A stretch of DNA of 64,000 nt, from positions 1,312,830-1,376,829 of the forward strand of contig NZ_CP016615.1 of assembly GCF_013377275.1 (NCBI RefSeq), in the 5' to 3' direction. Below the pieces are notes generated by a model. It saw nothing but the letters and a program-made list of their open reading frames with translations. It did no database searches and was not told the origin of the DNA. This document shows, piece after piece, positions 35,371-44,700 of the stretch. How positions within the stretch are numbered: the stretch's first letter is position 1; each line of letters begins with the position of its first letter. The position numbers and the translations under genes are program-made. The stretch is from Vespertiliibacter pulmonis (GTDB lineage Bacteria > Pseudomonadota > Gammaproteobacteria > Enterobacterales > Pasteurellaceae).

Positions 35371-36081
35371 TTGCAACTATCATTACCTATTCATCAAGTT
35401 GATGATGAAACGTTTGAAAATTTCTATTCAGGCAACAATTTATTGTTGTTAGATTCTCTATACCAAAATTTTTCTGAAGTAAACCAGCCATTTTTCTATA
35501 TTTGGGGAGGGAAAAGTAGTGGTAAAAGTCATTTACTTAAAGCAATTATTAACCATTTTTTAATTGAGCAACGTACAGCCAGCTATATTCCTTTGGAAAA
35601 ATCGCACTATTTTTCTGCCAGTGTGCTTGATAATGTTGAACAGCTAGATGTGGTATGTCTTGATGATCTACAAGCTATTATGGGCGATCCTGAGTGGGAA
35701 TTGGCAATTTTTAATTTATTTAATCAGATCCGTGAACAGCAAGGGTTATTTAACCAAGGGCACAAAACCTTATTGATAATTAGTGCGAATTGTCCTCCTC
35801 ATCAACTTAAAATTGAATTGCCCGATTTACGTTCTCGCTTAACTTGGGGGGAAGTATATCGTTTAGATGATCTTAGTGATGATCAGAAGATCAGCATTCT
35901 AATTCAATATGCTCGTAATAAAGGATTTGAATTGAGTGATGATGTGGCTAATTTCCTTTTTAAGCGACTTGATCGTGAATTACAGACATTGATTAGTAAA
36001 ATTGATCTCCTTGATCGTGCATCTTTACAGGCAAAACGTAAATTAACCATTCCCTTTGTCAAAGAGGTTTTAGCATTATAA
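35371..36081 (+). CDS. hda: DnaA regulatory inactivator Hda
   Basis: 236-aa AAA+ protein that, bound to the sliding clamp, stimulates ATP hydrolysis by DnaA. The start is TTG at 35371: a stop codon lies two codons upstream, no ATG is available, and the N-terminal QLSLPI is the clamp-binding motif of the family. Walker A GGKSSGKSHLLKA, Walker B-like VVCLDDLQAI, sensor-II region FKRLDRELQTLI and the C-terminal KRKLTIPFVKEVL. ccmA starts on the next base after the stop, so hda probably leads the ccm operon. Confidence 0.94.
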   Translation: MQLSLPIHQVDDETFENFYSGNNLLLLDSLYQNFSEVNQPFFYIWGGKSSGKSHLLKAIINHFLIEQRTASYIPLEKSHYFSASVLDNVEQLDVVCLDDLQAIMGDPEWELAIFNLFNQIREQQGLFNQGHKTLLIISANCPPHQLKIELPDLRSRLTWGEVYRLDDLSDDQKISILIQYARNKGFELSDDVANFLFKRLDRELQTLISKIDLLDRASLQAKRKLTIPFVKEVLAL

Positions 36082-36717
36082 ATGTATAATAAAAATCAAT
36101 TAACTTTATTGGATATTGCGTGTGAGCGTGGTGAAACACGTTTGTTTGAAGGCTGTAATTTACAGGTGGAAAATGGGCAGTGCTGGCAAGTTGAAGGGCA
36201 TAATGGCATAGGTAAAACAAGCCTTTTGAGAATGATTGTTGGGCTTTCTGTGCCAGTAAAAGGTAAAATTTTATGGAATGACACGTCAATTCAAAAACAG
36301 AGAGAAAGCTATTATTCAAACCTATTTTACCTTGGTCATAATGCAGGCGTTAAACCTGAACTTTCAGCGTGGGAAAATTTATGTTTTTATCAAAAATTAT
36401 ATAATTTACCTGCCAATGATGATGTTATTTGGAATGCGTTATCTAAAGTATCGCTTATTGGGAGAGAAGATTTACCTTGTTTTCATCTTTCAGCGGGTCA
36501 GCAACGCCGTGTGGCATTAGCTAAACTTTGGCTTACACAGGCTCATTTATGGGTACTAGACGAGCCTTTTAATGCGATTGATAAAAAAGGAGTAGCAGAA
36601 TTGATTACTCATATTGAGCAGCATTGTCAGCAGGGTGGAATGGTTATTTTAACTAGCCATCAAACAGTGAAAAGTGAAGGGTTACATTATATTTCTCTTG
36701 ATCAATTTAAGGTATAA
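36082..36717 (+). CDS. ccmA: Heme exporter ATP-binding protein CcmA
   Basis: 211-aa ABC ATPase of system I cytochrome c maturation; with CcmB it releases holo-CcmE from CcmCD. Walker A GHNGIGKTSLLRM, signature LSAGQQRRVAL, Walker B LWVLDEPFNAID, switch LTSHQ. Starts directly after the hda stop and ends one base before ccmB. Confidence 0.95.
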   Translation: MYNKNQLTLLDIACERGETRLFEGCNLQVENGQCWQVEGHNGIGKTSLLRMIVGLSVPVKGKILWNDTSIQKQRESYYSNLFYLGHNAGVKPELSAWENLCFYQKLYNLPANDDVIWNALSKVSLIGREDLPCFHLSAGQQRRVALAKLWLTQAHLWVLDEPFNAIDKKGVAELITHIEQHCQQGGMVILTSHQTVKSEGLHYISLDQFKV

Positions 36718-36718
36718 A

Positions 36719-37381
36719 ATGATTTTACTAACGATTATTCAGCGAGAACTTAAAATAGCTTTTCGTAAGCCTGCTGAAATTTTAAACCCTCTTTGGTTTT
36801 TTTTGATTATTATCACAATGTTTCCACTTTTAATCGGACCAAACCCAACCTTATTAGGTAAAATTGCAACTGGTGTAGCTTGGGTTGCAGCTGTTTTATC
36901 GGCTTTGCTCTCTTTCGAACGACTTTTTAGAGATGATTATTTAGATGGAACGTTAGAACAACTCTTAATATTACCCACAGGGCTATCCCAAGTTGCATTA
37001 GCAAAAGTTATAGCCCATTGGTTATTAACGGGCTTACCGCTTATTTTACTGTCTCCAATTACAGCAGTGTTACTTTCCCTTGACATTGAGGTATGGTGGG
37101 CATTAGTGCTTACTTTATTATTAGGCACACCCATTTTAAGTTGTTTAGGAGCGATTGGTGTTGCCCTTACCGTAGGGTTGCGTAAAGGCGGAATTTTATT
37201 GAGTTTGTTGATTTTGCCGTTATTTCTTCCCGTATTGATTTTTGCTGCATCTGTGCTAGAGGCAGCAACATTGAATTTAAGCTATACAGGGCAATTAGCT
37301 ATTTTAGGCGCAATGCTAGTATTAGCGTTAACTTTTTCCCCCTATGCAATTGCTGGGGCATTGAGAATTAGCTTGCAGTAG
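36719..37381 (+). CDS. ccmB: Heme exporter membrane protein CcmB
   Basis: 220-aa membrane protein with about six helices. Family blocks: RELKIAFRKPAEILNPLWFFLI, LFRDDYLDGTLEQLLILP and LGTPILSCLGAIGVALTVGLRKGG. The ATG at 36719, one base after the ccmA stop, gives the standard length; the frame from 36674 overlaps ccmA needlessly. Confidence 0.95.
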   Translation: MILLTIIQRELKIAFRKPAEILNPLWFFLIIITMFPLLIGPNPTLLGKIATGVAWVAAVLSALLSFERLFRDDYLDGTLEQLLILPTGLSQVALAKVIAHWLLTGLPLILLSPITAVLLSLDIEVWWALVLTLLLGTPILSCLGAIGVALTVGLRKGGILLSLLILPLFLPVLIFAASVLEAATLNLSYTGQLAILGAMLVLALTFSPYAIAGALRISLQ

Positions 37382-37437
37382 TGTTAAGGCAAGCGGTTAG
37401 GTTATCTATTTTTTTGCCAATTTGTTGGAGAATATTT

Positions 37438-38178
37438 ATGTGGAAATGGTTACACCCATATGCAAAGTCTGAGGTTCAATACCATTTGTTAGGTAAAGCG
37501 CAGCCGTGGCTAGGCATAATGAGTTTAGTATTACTTACTATTGCAATAACTTTGGGGCTGGCTTTTGCGCCAAAAGATTATCAACAGGGTGATAGTTACC
37601 GTATTATTTTTATTCATGTTCCTGCAGCCATTTGGTCAATGGGAGTCTATGCTTCAATGGCAGTTGCTGCACTCGTTGCGTTGGTATGGCAAATTCGCCA
37701 AGCTCATTTAGCGATGATATCAATGGCTCCTATTGGAATGGTTTTTGCATTGATTTCATTGATAACAGGTGCAGTTTGGGGAAAACCAATGTGGGGTACT
37801 TGGTGGGTGTGGGACGCTCGTTTAACCTCAGCATTAGTACTATTTTTCCTATATATTGGGGTAATTGCGCTCTATTCTGCTTTTCAAGATCGCACAGTGG
37901 GGGCAAAAGCAGCGGGCGTTTTATCCATTGTTGGGGTAATTAATCTACCCATTATTCATTTTTCAGTAGAATGGTGGAATACCTTACATCAAGGTTCAAC
38001 TATTACTAAATTTGCAAAGCCATCAATGGCAGTTGAAATGTTAATTCCACTATTGCTTGCAATTTTAGGCACAATGCTATTTATGCTTTGGCTTAGTGTG
38101 TTACGTTATCGCAGTGCTTTGGTTTATGACGAGCGTAAACGCCCGTGGGTAAAAGTACTTGCTCAACAGAGTCGATAA
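37438..38178 (+). CDS. ccmC: Heme exporter / heme handling protein CcmC
   Basis: 246-aa membrane protein with six helices that binds heme and delivers it to CcmE. The tryptophan-rich WWD motif WGTWWVWDARLTS is clear, flanked by the histidines in FIHVPAAIW and IHFSVEWWNTLHQ. ATG at 37438 with GGAG before it; a USS core lies in the short ccmB-ccmC gap. Confidence 0.96.
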   Translation: MWKWLHPYAKSEVQYHLLGKAQPWLGIMSLVLLTIAITLGLAFAPKDYQQGDSYRIIFIHVPAAIWSMGVYASMAVAALVALVWQIRQAHLAMISMAPIGMVFALISLITGAVWGKPMWGTWWVWDARLTSALVLFFLYIGVIALYSAFQDRTVGAKAAGVLSIVGVINLPIIHFSVEWWNTLHQGSTITKFAKPSMAVEMLIPLLLAILGTMLFMLWLSVLRYRSALVYDERKRPWVKVLAQQSR

Positions 38179-38194
38179 AATATTAGGAGCAAAA

Positions 38195-38377
38195 ATGACT
38201 TTTCAATTTGATTCAATGGCTGATTTTTTTGCGATGGGAGGATATAGTTTTTATGTTTGGTTTTCCTATGGCATTACATTTTTAGTGTGTATTTTTCTTG
38301 TATGGCAAAGTAAACGAGAAATTAAACAAACGTTGAGATTAGTAAAAAAAGAGCTAAAGCGTGAAGCTTTAAAATAG
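38195..38377 (+). CDS. ccmD: Heme exporter protein CcmD
   Basis: 60-aa protein with one membrane helix (about residues 16-38) and a basic cytoplasmic tail (KREIKQTLRLVKKELKREALK). FFAMGGYSFYVWFSYGITF is the family signature. It stabilises the CcmC-CcmE heme complex. TTAGGAGC precedes the ATG. ccmE, F, G and H do not follow: a terminator comes next. Confidence 0.9.
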   Translation: MTFQFDSMADFFAMGGYSFYVWFSYGITFLVCIFLVWQSKREIKQTLRLVKKELKREALK

Positions 38378-38390
38378 TAAAAATTATAGG

Positions 38391-38429
38391 TACAAGCGGT
38401 AAGATAGGTTAAAATCTTACCGTTTTTTT
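38391..38429 (+). terminator. USS terminator closing the ccmABCD operon
   Basis: AAGCGGTAAGAT / ATCTTACCG arms with a T7 run directly behind the right arm. The left arm contains a full ACAAGCGGT USS. Confidence 0.8.
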
Positions 38430-38438
38430 ATGTGAATG

Positions 38439-38454
38439 TGTGAGATGCCTCACA
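38439..38454. promoter_or_regulatory. Perfect CRP-site palindrome upstream of the DASS transporter
   Basis: TGTGAGATGCCTCACA matches TGTGA-N6-TCACA exactly, 73 bases before the ATG. Consistent with catabolite control of a dicarboxylate transporter. Confidence 0.75.
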
Positions 38455-38527
38455 GTTTTCATTTTTACTCATACTAATAAAAATTAATTTTGTTATATTG
38501 GGTGAAATTTTAATATTGGGAGGGAGT

Positions 38528-39910
38528 ATGGATCATTATCATACAAATCGCAGAACAGTGATAAACAGTACAATCTTCATTGCTGATATCATTTTATTTT
38601 TTGGATTATTGGCATTTCTGCCGTTTGATGCACAAGCTAATAAAGGCTTGGCACTATTAGCATTTGTTGCGGTGCTTTGGCTTACAGAGGCACTCCATGT
38701 AACTATTACTGCATTATTAGTTCCTATTCTAGCAATCGCTTTAGGCATCGTAACTTCTAAAGAAGCATTAGTGAATTTTGCTGATCCAACGATCTTTCTA
38801 TTTTTTGGTGGCTTTGCTTTGGCTGCAGCACTGCATATTCAGAAACTGGATCAAATGATTGCTAATAATATTATGCGTTTAGCCAGAGGTAAGCTGTCTC
38901 TTGCTGTTGTTTATTTATTATGTGTAACAGCTTTTCTTTCTATGTGGATTAGTAATACAGCAACAGCAGCAATGATGTTACCGCTTGCAATGGGAATTTT
39001 GAGTAAATTAGATAGAGAAAAAGAGCATAATACTTATGTTTTTGTACTATTAGGTATTGCATATAGTGCGAGTATTGGCGGTATGGGGACAGTTGTTGGT
39101 AGCCCACCGAATAATATTGTGGCATCTAATTTGAATTTAACCTTTGCTGATTGGTTAGGTTATGGCTTGCCAGTAATGATAATTTTAATGCCACTTATGA
39201 TTGGCGTACTATACGTTGTATTTAAGCCAAATTTAAATCGCACGTTTAAATTTGATTTCGATAAAATTGAGATGAGCCGTAGCCGTGTTATTACGCTTGT
39301 TATTTTTGTGGCGATTGCCTTGAGTTGGATTTTCAGTAAACAGCTTAACCCATTGATTTCAAACTTGTTAGGGATTAAAAAAATTACGAGTTTTGATAGT
39401 GTAATTGCTTTAGTTGCAGCCGCATTATTATGTATTGCTCGTGTCGTTAGTTGGGAAGAAATCCAAAAAAATACTGAATGGGGCGTGTTAATGCTATTTG
39501 GCGGTGGTTTAACGCTAAGCACCGTGTTAGGAAAAACGGGAGCAAGCAAAGTAATGGCAGATGGTATTGTCTTTTTAATTCAAGGCGGTCATTTTTACCT
39601 AATTGCATTAATTGTTGCAACTTTCATTATTTTCTTAACAGAATTTACCTCAAATACAGCAAGTGCCGCATTATTAGTACCTATTTTTATCTCGATTGCT
39701 CAGGCACTTAATATGCCACCAGTCGGTTTAGCTTTAATTATTGGTTTAGGCGCTTCCTGTGCATTTATGTTGCCAGTAGCAACACCTCCAAATGCGATTG
39801 TGTTTGGTACAGGTGAAGTTAAACAGCGTGAAATGGTTAGAGCAGGAATTTGGCTAAACTTACTTTGTATTTTTGTAATTGCTACTTATGGCTACCTTTT
39901 CTGGTTATAA
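38528..39910 (+). CDS. DASS/SLC13-family Na+/dicarboxylate-type transporter
   Basis: 460-aa membrane protein of the divalent anion:Na+ symporter family, with around 11 hydrophobic segments. The two SNT motifs that form the Na+ and carboxylate sites are present: MWISNTATAAMMLP and TEFTSNTASAALLVP. PPNAIVFG and SPPNNIVASN flank them. Likely substrates are C4-dicarboxylates or citrate; the sequence does not decide. GGAGGGAGT directly before the ATG at 38528 fixes the start. Monocistronic, with a CRP palindrome upstream and a terminator downstream. Confidence 0.9.
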   Translation: MDHYHTNRRTVINSTIFIADIILFFGLLAFLPFDAQANKGLALLAFVAVLWLTEALHVTITALLVPILAIALGIVTSKEALVNFADPTIFLFFGGFALAAALHIQKLDQMIANNIMRLARGKLSLAVVYLLCVTAFLSMWISNTATAAMMLPLAMGILSKLDREKEHNTYVFVLLGIAYSASIGGMGTVVGSPPNNIVASNLNLTFADWLGYGLPVMIILMPLMIGVLYVVFKPNLNRTFKFDFDKIEMSRSRVITLVIFVAIALSWIFSKQLNPLISNLLGIKKITSFDSVIALVAAALLCIARVVSWEEIQKNTEWGVLMLFGGGLTLSTVLGKTGASKVMADGIVFLIQGGHFYLIALIVATFIIFLTEFTSNTASAALLVPIFISIAQALNMPPVGLALIIGLGASCAFMLPVATPPNAIVFGTGEVKQREMVRAGIWLNLLCIFVIATYGYLFWL

Positions 39911-39935
39911 TTTTAATGCTGTAATATTTAGGAAT

Positions 39936-39966
39936 AATCAGACCGCTTGTAGGCGGTCTGATTTTT
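39936..39966 (+). terminator. Terminator after the DASS transporter
   Basis: AATCAGACCGC / GCGGTCTGATT with a 6-base loop and T6. The arms contain the USS core. Confidence 0.85.
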
Positions 39967-40095
39967 TATTTATCTAGCCAATTTTATAACTGGGATCAAT
40001 GAGATAGTTAATAATTTAATTTACGTTCGCCCAAATGAATAGGAAGCTGATATAATCACGCCGTTTTATTTTTATGTCAAAGAGGAATTTTTATT

Positions 40096-41268
40096 ATGTC
40101 CGTAAAAAAAATGGCAGATCTTGACCTTGCAGGTAAACGTCTTTTTATTCGTGCAGATTTGAATGTACCAGTAAAAGATGGGAAAGTTACATCTGATGCT
40201 CGTATTCGAGCTACTATTCCTACCTTGAAATTGGCGTTACAAAAAGGGGCAAAAGTAATGGTAACTTCCCATTTAGGTCGTCCAACAGAAGGCGTATTTG
40301 AGGAGACAAATTCATTACAACCCGTGGTGGATTATTTAAATGAAGCCTTAGATGTTCCAGTACGTTTAGTTCGTGATTATTTAGATGGCGTTGAGGTGAA
40401 TGATAATGAAATTGTTGTTCTTGAAAATGTCCGTATTAATAAAGGCGAAAAGAAAAATGATCCTGAACTAGCAAAAAAATATGCTGCATTATGTGATATT
40501 TTTGTGATGGACGCATTTGGAACAGCTCATCGTGCAGAAGGTTCCACTTATGGTGTTGCTGAATATGCTCCTATTGCGTGTGCAGGACCATTATTAGCCG
40601 CAGAATTAGAGGCATTAGGTAAAGCATTAAAAGAACCACAACGCCCAATGTTGGCAATTGTTGGTGGTTCAAAAGTATCGACTAAATTAACTGTTTTAGA
40701 TTCTCTTTCAAAAATTGCAGATCAACTTATTGTTGGTGGTGGAATTGCAAATACTTTCATTGCTGCTGAAGGAAATAATGTAGGTAATTCCCTTTACGAA
40801 GCCGATTTGATTCCTGAAGCTCAACGTTTATCAAAAGAAACTAATATTCCTGTTCCTGTTGATGTGCGTGTTGGCACTGAATTTTCTGAAACTGCTGTAG
40901 CAACTGAAAAAGCAGTCAATGCAGTAGTTGATGGTGAATCTATTTTCGATATCGGTGATAAATCTGCAGAACAACTTGCTGAAATTATTCGCAACGCAAA
41001 AACTATTCTTTGGAATGGGCCTGTTGGCGTATTTGAATTTCCAAATTTCCGTAAAGGAACAGAAATTGTTGCTAATGCAATCGCAGATGCGACAGCTAAT
41101 GGTGCATTTTCTATTGCAGGCGGCGGTGATACTCTTGCAGCAATTGATTTATTTGGAATTGCAGATAAAATTTCATATATTTCGACTGGTGGCGGTGCAT
41201 TTTTAGAATTTGTAGAGGGTAAAGTGTTACCTGCAGTTGAAATTCTTGAAAAACGAGCAAATAGCTAA
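40096..41268 (+). CDS. pgk: Phosphoglycerate kinase
   Basis: 390-aa glycolytic enzyme. Family blocks: [57 protein letters not shown] and the C-terminal [22 protein letters not shown] precedes the ATG at a normal distance. fba follows after 39 bases, the conserved pgk-fba pair. Confidence 0.97.
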   Translation: MSVKKMADLDLAGKRLFIRADLNVPVKDGKVTSDARIRATIPTLKLALQKGAKVMVTSHLGRPTEGVFEETNSLQPVVDYLNEALDVPVRLVRDYLDGVEVNDNEIVVLENVRINKGEKKNDPELAKKYAALCDIFVMDAFGTAHRAEGSTYGVAEYAPIACAGPLLAAELEALGKALKEPQRPMLAIVGGSKVSTKLTVLDSLSKIADQLIVGGGIANTFIAAEGNNVGNSLYEADLIPEAQRLSKETNIPVPVDVRVGTEFSETAVATEKAVNAVVDGESIFDIGDKSAEQLAEIIRNAKTILWNGPVGVFEFPNFRKGTEIVANAIADATANGAFSIAGGGDTLAAIDLFGIADKISYISTGGGAFLEFVEGKVLPAVEILEKRANS

Positions 41269-41307
41269 CTAGAGACATATTCTTAAACAAATAAAAGGAA
41301 ACGTGAA

Positions 41308-42387
41308 ATGGCCAAATTATTAGATGTTGTTAAACCCGGCGTGGTTACAGGTGATGATGTACAAAAAGTATTTGCTTATGCAAAAGAGCATAATTTTGCA
41401 ATTCCTGCTGTAAACTGTGTTGGATCTGATTCTGTGAACGCAGTGTTAGAAACGGCTGCTCGTATGCAAGCTCCAGTTATTGTACAGTTTTCAAATGGCG
41501 GTGCACAATTTTATGCAGGTAAAGGGTTAAAGCCAACAAGTGGCGCTCGTACCGATGTATTAGGAGCAATTGCTGGTGCAAAACACGTTCATGAATTAGC
41601 AAAAGAGTACGGTATTCCTGTTATTCTTCATACAGACCATGCGGCGAAAAAATTACTTCCTTGGATTGATGGCTTATTAGATGCAGGTGAAAAACATTTC
41701 GCAGAAACAGGTAAACCGCTTTTTTCTTCACATATGATTGACCTTTCAGAAGAGCCAATCGAAGAGAATATGGATATTTGTAAAAAATATCTTGAGCGAA
41801 TGAGTAAAATAGGTATGACGCTTGAGATTGAAATTGGCATTACGGGTGGTGAAGAAGATGGTGTAGATAACAGTGATGTCGATGAATCACGTTTATATAC
41901 TCAACCAGAAGACGTACTTTATGTTTACGATCAGTTAAGCCCGATTAGCCCACGTTTTACTATTGCGGCAGCGTTTGGTAATGTTCACGGTGTGTATAAA
42001 CCGGGTAATGTTAAATTGAAGCCATCAATTTTAGGTGATTCACAGGTATTTGTATCTAAAGAGCGTAATTTATCAAATAATGCGTTAGATTTTGTATTCC
42101 ACGGCGGATCGGGGTCAAGTCGTGAAGAAATTCGTGAAGCAATTAGTTATGGTGCAATCAAAATGAATATTGATACCGATACACAATGGGCTTCTTGGGA
42201 TGGAATTTTGAAATTCTACAAAGAAAATCACGAATATTTACAAGGACAATTAGGTAACCCAACAGGACCTGATGCACCTAATAAAAAATATTATGACCCA
42301 CGTGTTTGGTTACGTAAAATGGAAGAATCAATGTCTAGCCGTTTAGCGCAATCTTTTGAAGATTTGAACTGTGTGAACGTGCTTTAA
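41308..42387 (+). CDS. fbaA: Class II fructose-bisphosphate aldolase
   Basis: 359-aa Zn-dependent aldolase. Zn and catalytic residues lie in ILHTDHAAKKLLPW, in GNVHGVYKPGNV and in DFVFHGGSGSS; the phosphate-binding NIDTDTQWA follows. Length is that of the E. coli FbaA type. AAAGGAAAC stands before the ATG. Transcription ends at the perfect USS hairpin 42409-42440. Confidence 0.97.
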   Translation: MAKLLDVVKPGVVTGDDVQKVFAYAKEHNFAIPAVNCVGSDSVNAVLETAARMQAPVIVQFSNGGAQFYAGKGLKPTSGARTDVLGAIAGAKHVHELAKEYGIPVILHTDHAAKKLLPWIDGLLDAGEKHFAETGKPLFSSHMIDLSEEPIEENMDICKKYLERMSKIGMTLEIEIGITGGEEDGVDNSDVDESRLYTQPEDVLYVYDQLSPISPRFTIAAAFGNVHGVYKPGNVKLKPSILGDSQVFVSKERNLSNNALDFVFHGGSGSSREEIREAISYGAIKMNIDTDTQWASWDGILKFYKENHEYLQGQLGNPTGPDAPNKKYYDPRVWLRKMEESMSSRLAQSFEDLNCVNVL

Positions 42388-42408
42388 TTGCAAAACTTTC
42401 TTTAGATC

Positions 42409-42440
42409 AAACCGCTTGTTACAATGCAAGCGGTTTTTCT
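42409..42440 (+). terminator. USS hairpin terminator after fbaA
   Basis: AAACCGCTTG / CAAGCGGTTT, perfect 10-bp arms, 8-base loop, followed by TTCTTT. Each arm holds a USS core on opposite strands. Confidence 0.9.
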
Positions 42441-42455
42441 TTAGGTAAAAAAATA

Positions 42456-43253
42456 ATGGTATTACTTGACGTTCAACAGCTTTGCAAACGTTTTATTGAC
42501 CGTACTAGCTTATTTAATAAGCAAGATTTCTATGCAGTCAAAGATGTTTCCTTTCAGCTCAATCATCAGCAAACGTTAGCTATTATTGGGGCAAATGGTG
42601 CAGGGAAATCAACTTTAGCAAAAATGCTTGTAGGAATTACTGAGCCAACATCAGGCAACATATTTTTTAAGGAAAAGAGATTGCAATACGGTGATTACAG
42701 TTTTCGTGCTAAAAAAATTAGAATGGTTTTCCAAGATCCGAATGATGCATTTGATCCGAATTATAATATCGGTCAAATACTTGATTCGCCCTTAAAATTA
42801 GCAACAATATTTTCAGAGGAAAATCGTAATGAGAGAATTTTTAAAACATTAAAATTAGTAGGAATGTATCCTGAAAATGCATTAATTCCAATTCAAGATG
42901 CTTCAAGTAGCCAAAAACAACGAGTAGCCTTAGCAAGGGCATTGATTTTAAATCCAGACATCATTATTTTTGATGATAATTTAAGCACTTTAGATTTCTC
43001 ATTACAAAGCCAGCTGACTAATTTATTGCTTACATTACAGCAACGTCTTGGTTTAGCCTATATTTACGTTGGGCAAAACTTAGGGTTGATTAAACATCTT
43101 GCAGATAAATTGATGGTAATAGATAAGGGGGAAATTGTTGAATATGGAAATACTAAAGAAGTATTACTTAGTCCGCAAAGCCCGATCACAACTCGACTTA
43201 TCGAAAGCTATTTTGGGCATAAATTAACAGAAAGCGCTTGGGAAAATAAATAA
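42456..43253 (+). CDS. sapF: Orphan SapF-like ABC ATPase with degenerate catalytic motifs
   Basis: 265-aa ABC protein related to SapF of the Sap peptide/heme importer: the GDYSFRAKKIRMVFQDP block and the C-terminal LIESYFGHKLTESAW follow E. coli SapF closely. Walker [10 protein letters not shown] is intact. The signature is ASSSQKQR instead of LSGGQ, Walker B ends in FDDNLS with Asp in place of the catalytic Glu, and the switch His is Asn in YVGQNLG. sapABCD are not nearby; a terminator separates it from fbaA. It may act as a weak or non-hydrolysing partner of a SapD encoded elsewhere. Confidence 0.8.
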   Translation: MVLLDVQQLCKRFIDRTSLFNKQDFYAVKDVSFQLNHQQTLAIIGANGAGKSTLAKMLVGITEPTSGNIFFKEKRLQYGDYSFRAKKIRMVFQDPNDAFDPNYNIGQILDSPLKLATIFSEENRNERIFKTLKLVGMYPENALIPIQDASSSQKQRVALARALILNPDIIIFDDNLSTLDFSLQSQLTNLLLTLQQRLGLAYIYVGQNLGLIKHLADKLMVIDKGEIVEYGNTKEVLLSPQSPITTRLIESYFGHKLTESAWENK

Positions 43254-43385
43254 ACAAGATTTTAAAGACAAGCCTTTTTAATATATTACGGCTTTATGGA
43301 GAATAGCTAATTCAAAAAATTTTGAGTTATTTCAAATTTCTTTTAAAAATAGTCCTGATAGGATATTCAGAATACATTACACTAC

Positions 43386-43409
43386 TTATACTAATTTTTT
43401 ATAGTATAA
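43386..43409. promoter_or_regulatory. Operator-like palindrome upstream of the nitroreductase
   Basis: TTATACTA / TAGTATAA, perfect 8-bp arms with an 8-base AT spacer, ending 10 bases before the ATG at 43420, just upstream of GAGG. Candidate repressor site covering the promoter and leader. Confidence 0.45.
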
Positions 43410-43419
43410 AGAGGTTACT

Positions 43420-44052
43420 ATGCAACTCATTGATGTGATTAAACAACGGAAAACGATAAAATTATTTGATAAAAATGTGAAAATTTCTCGAGATGAATTA
43501 TCAGAAATATTAACGTTAGCACAACTTTCCCCTTCTAAAGCAAATGTTCAGCCATGGCGATTTGTTGTCATTGATGATGAAGAGAAAAAACAAACATTAT
43601 TGGGGGATGTAGCATTTAATATCCAGCCTTGTGAAAGTGCTTCGGCACTTATTTTAGTACTAGCAGATTTACGTTATGATAAATTACTCGGATCTATATT
43701 AGATCAGTCGATTGCTCAAGGCTGTTTGGCATCACAATTTAGGGATAAACAGCATGAATTTCTACTTAATTTCTACAATGGATTAAGTCAAAGTCAGCTT
43801 CGTGATCAAGTATTGATTGATACAAGTCTTTCGGCAATGCAGCTAATGTTAGTAGCAAAAGAGAAAGGGTATGATACGCATGCAATTGGAATTTTTGACC
43901 GAGAAGAAGTCCTAGAAAAATTAGCGGTAGACAGTGAACGTTATGTGCCTGTAATGTTAATTGCAATAGGGAAAGCAGCGACGTCATTTATTCCTAGCGT
44001 ACGGCTTCCTTTAGAGTATACTGTTTCTTGGAATAGTGGTCCTAATAAATAA
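43420..44052 (+). CDS. Nitroreductase-family protein
   Basis: 210-aa FMN-dependent nitroreductase-like protein. N-terminal KQRKTIKLFD and LSPSKANVQPWRFVVIDD are the FMN-binding parts; LIDTSLSAMQLMLVAKEKGYDTHAIGIFD and the C-terminal PVMLIAIGKA complete the fold. It is related to the NfsB/YfkO-like group in size, not to the shorter YdjA-like protein at 27574. The substrate is unknown. GAGG precedes the ATG. It may be under a repressor acting on the palindrome just upstream. Confidence 0.85.
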   Translation: MQLIDVIKQRKTIKLFDKNVKISRDELSEILTLAQLSPSKANVQPWRFVVIDDEEKKQTLLGDVAFNIQPCESASALILVLADLRYDKLLGSILDQSIAQGCLASQFRDKQHEFLLNFYNGLSQSQLRDQVLIDTSLSAMQLMLVAKEKGYDTHAIGIFDREEVLEKLAVDSERYVPVMLIAIGKAATSFIPSVRLPLEYTVSWNSGPNK

Positions 44053-44132
44053 TTAGGGCAGTTCTAGATAACTAGTTTAAGCCCCCCTTAACTAATTGTT
44101 TTTTAAAATGAAAATTTGAGATTTTTAGTTAA

Positions 44133-44700
44133 TATTTAAACGCCATTCACATTCCTTCAAATACAGCTCAAAGCGAGCTTTGAGGATGCTGTCAAACTTT
44201 TGTAAATGGCGTTTGGTTTGATTCTAAAATTCCTAGTATTCTTAATGTAGTTTTACTTTTCTGTAAAATGAATACTGTGATTGGTACAAAAATGGTTAAA
44301 TTTACTTATATCAAGCACATCATAGTTTTGGTAAAAATCAGTGTAAACAGTGCTGTCAGGTTTAAATTGTTACCGCATTATCGGTAAGAATATCTGAGAA
44401 TTTAGTTCTGTAACGACATACATTTAGTCATTACGTTTTAAAAGCTTGAATACGACAGCTTTACTCTCTTGTACCATGACAACATGTACCTTTACAAGTA
44501 GTTCTGCAATAGTTCTATCTACTTCCTTCAAGTATTTTTAAATTTCGGCTATTTTAATAAATAAGAAATCGCAAATAATGGAAATAATATGTGTCGGTCA
44601 TTTTATTTATGTGAGCCAACTCAGCAGTTGTTTGAGTAATGATACTTGTCACGAATAGCTCAATGAGTTTGTGCGACTTTTTCTCAGCTAGGTCTCTTAG
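44133..44700 (-). pseudogene. Decayed IS1016 (IS1595-family) transposase
   Basis: On the minus strand the conceptual translation shows pieces in the order of the IS1016 transposase: LIELFVTSIITQTTAELAHI, TDTYYFHYLRFLIY, VVFKLLKRN, VYTDFYQNYDVLDISKFNHF, NHSIHFTE and near the end FELYLKECEWRLN. The pieces are in different frames with stops and a large deletion in the middle (the first catalytic block is missing). No intact terminal repeats were identified. The rest of the 970-base gap between the nitroreductase and hutU holds no gene apart from the CRP site. Confidence 0.85.
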
